Shown here: one piece after another, positions 63,864 through 64,000 of the stretch | How the letters are laid out: every line of letters starts with the position of its first letter | Numbering within the stretch: position 1 is the first letter of the stretch | DNA from: CAZJYI01 sp964550025 | GTDB taxonomy: Bacteria; Verrucomicrobiota; Kiritimatiellia; UBA8416; CAYOBW01 | Length of the DNA: 64,000 nt | NCBI GenBank assembly: GCA_964550025.1 | Contig: CAZJYI010000004.1 | Coordinates: 1-64,000, forward strand | Direction: 5' to 3' | Notes under the pieces: model-generated | What the model was told of the DNA's origin: nothing | What the model saw: the letters and a program-made list of their open reading frames with translations, nothing else | Database searches by the model: none | Translations under genes and position numbers: made by a program

Positions 63864-63993
63864 AGGGCTGAAAGCCCGCCAGATGCGAGCCCGGGGCGAT
63901 GAGCCCCGGGAACGATGCGGTGGAAGAACGATTCGAGGGCTGAAGGCCCGGCACAAGGCTCTTTCGCAGGACCTCTGTCGGGCCTTCAGCCCT
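63864..63993. repeat. REP-like palindromic repeat cluster
   Basis: AGGGCTGAAAGCCCG (63864-63878), AGGGCTGAAGGCCCG (63936-63950) and its exact inverse CGGGCCTTCAGCCCT (63979-63993) are copies of one unit. Between the first two is a strong hairpin with arms CCCGGGGC/GCCCCGGG (63890-63910). Repeats built on GGGCTGAAGGCCC are widespread in PVC-group genomes and may be mobilised by REP-associated transposases; none is visible before the window ends. They also serve as the 3' end of the esterase transcript. No gene is seen from 63710 to 64000. Confidence 0.6.
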
Positions 63994-64000
63994 CAGATAT

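Overview
The window is about 60% G+C and looks like a chromosome fragment of an environmental bacterium from the Planctomycetota / Verrucomicrobiota-Lentisphaerota-Kiritimatiellota group (inference). The signs are large secreted degradative enzymes without SusC/D pairs, PQQ-type propellers with a methyltransferase-like N-terminus, HZS-alpha/dihaem-cytochrome/FGE fusions, a BlaI/BlaR1 pair, a GxxExxY protein with its repeats, and many Shine-Dalgarno-led signal-peptide genes. No rRNA, tRNA, CRISPR array or transposase was seen.

Region 1 (1-7.5 kb): two GH127 beta-L-arabinofuranosidase-type enzymes surround a secreted protein of 14 tandem propeller-like repeats. Region 2 (7.7-15.9 kb): a leftward five-gene operon (two EF-hand proteins, a TPR lipoprotein, a large lipoprotein, an O-antigen-ligase-like membrane protein) is read from a promoter whose spacer holds the dyad TACGAC-N5-GTCGTA. 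The same dyad occurs twice at the blaI/blaR1 promoter at 37.6 kb, so the BlaI-type repressor probably controls this distant operon as well.

Region 3 (15.97-32.6 kb) is a rightward defence island. It opens with an RtcR-like CARF/sigma-54 activator. Next comes a -24/-12 (sigma-54) promoter candidate, then a tightly packed operon: mini SNase-like protein, HsdR, GxxExxY protein in an inverted-repeat cassette, HsdM, DUF6880-like helical protein, HsdS, OLD-type ATPase/TOPRIM nuclease, DUF2130 nuclease. An internally deleted DUF4062 gene follows, then a coupled module of a possible 39-aa peptide, a DUF3696 ATPase and an unrecognised 336-aa partner. The proposal is that an RNA- or nucleotide-sensing activator switches on a type I restriction-modification operon carrying extra nucleases. 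This is the most interesting system in the window.

Region 4 (32.6-37.6 kb): Tat-exported aldo/keto reductase, ankyrin/propeller protein, a BlaR1-like M56 protease with a tandem-repeat tail, and BlaI. Region 5 (37.9-64 kb): a heparinase-sialidase chimeric pseudogene, proline racemase family protein, M24 aminopeptidase, two HZS-alpha/dihaem/FGE fusions, two PQQ-propeller proteins, two sialate O-acetylesterase-type enzymes, a SatP-type acetate transporter and a sulfatase. It reads as a polysaccharide and sulfated/acetylated glycan degradation region with several paralogous pairs. Non-coding parts hold several inverted-repeat elements.
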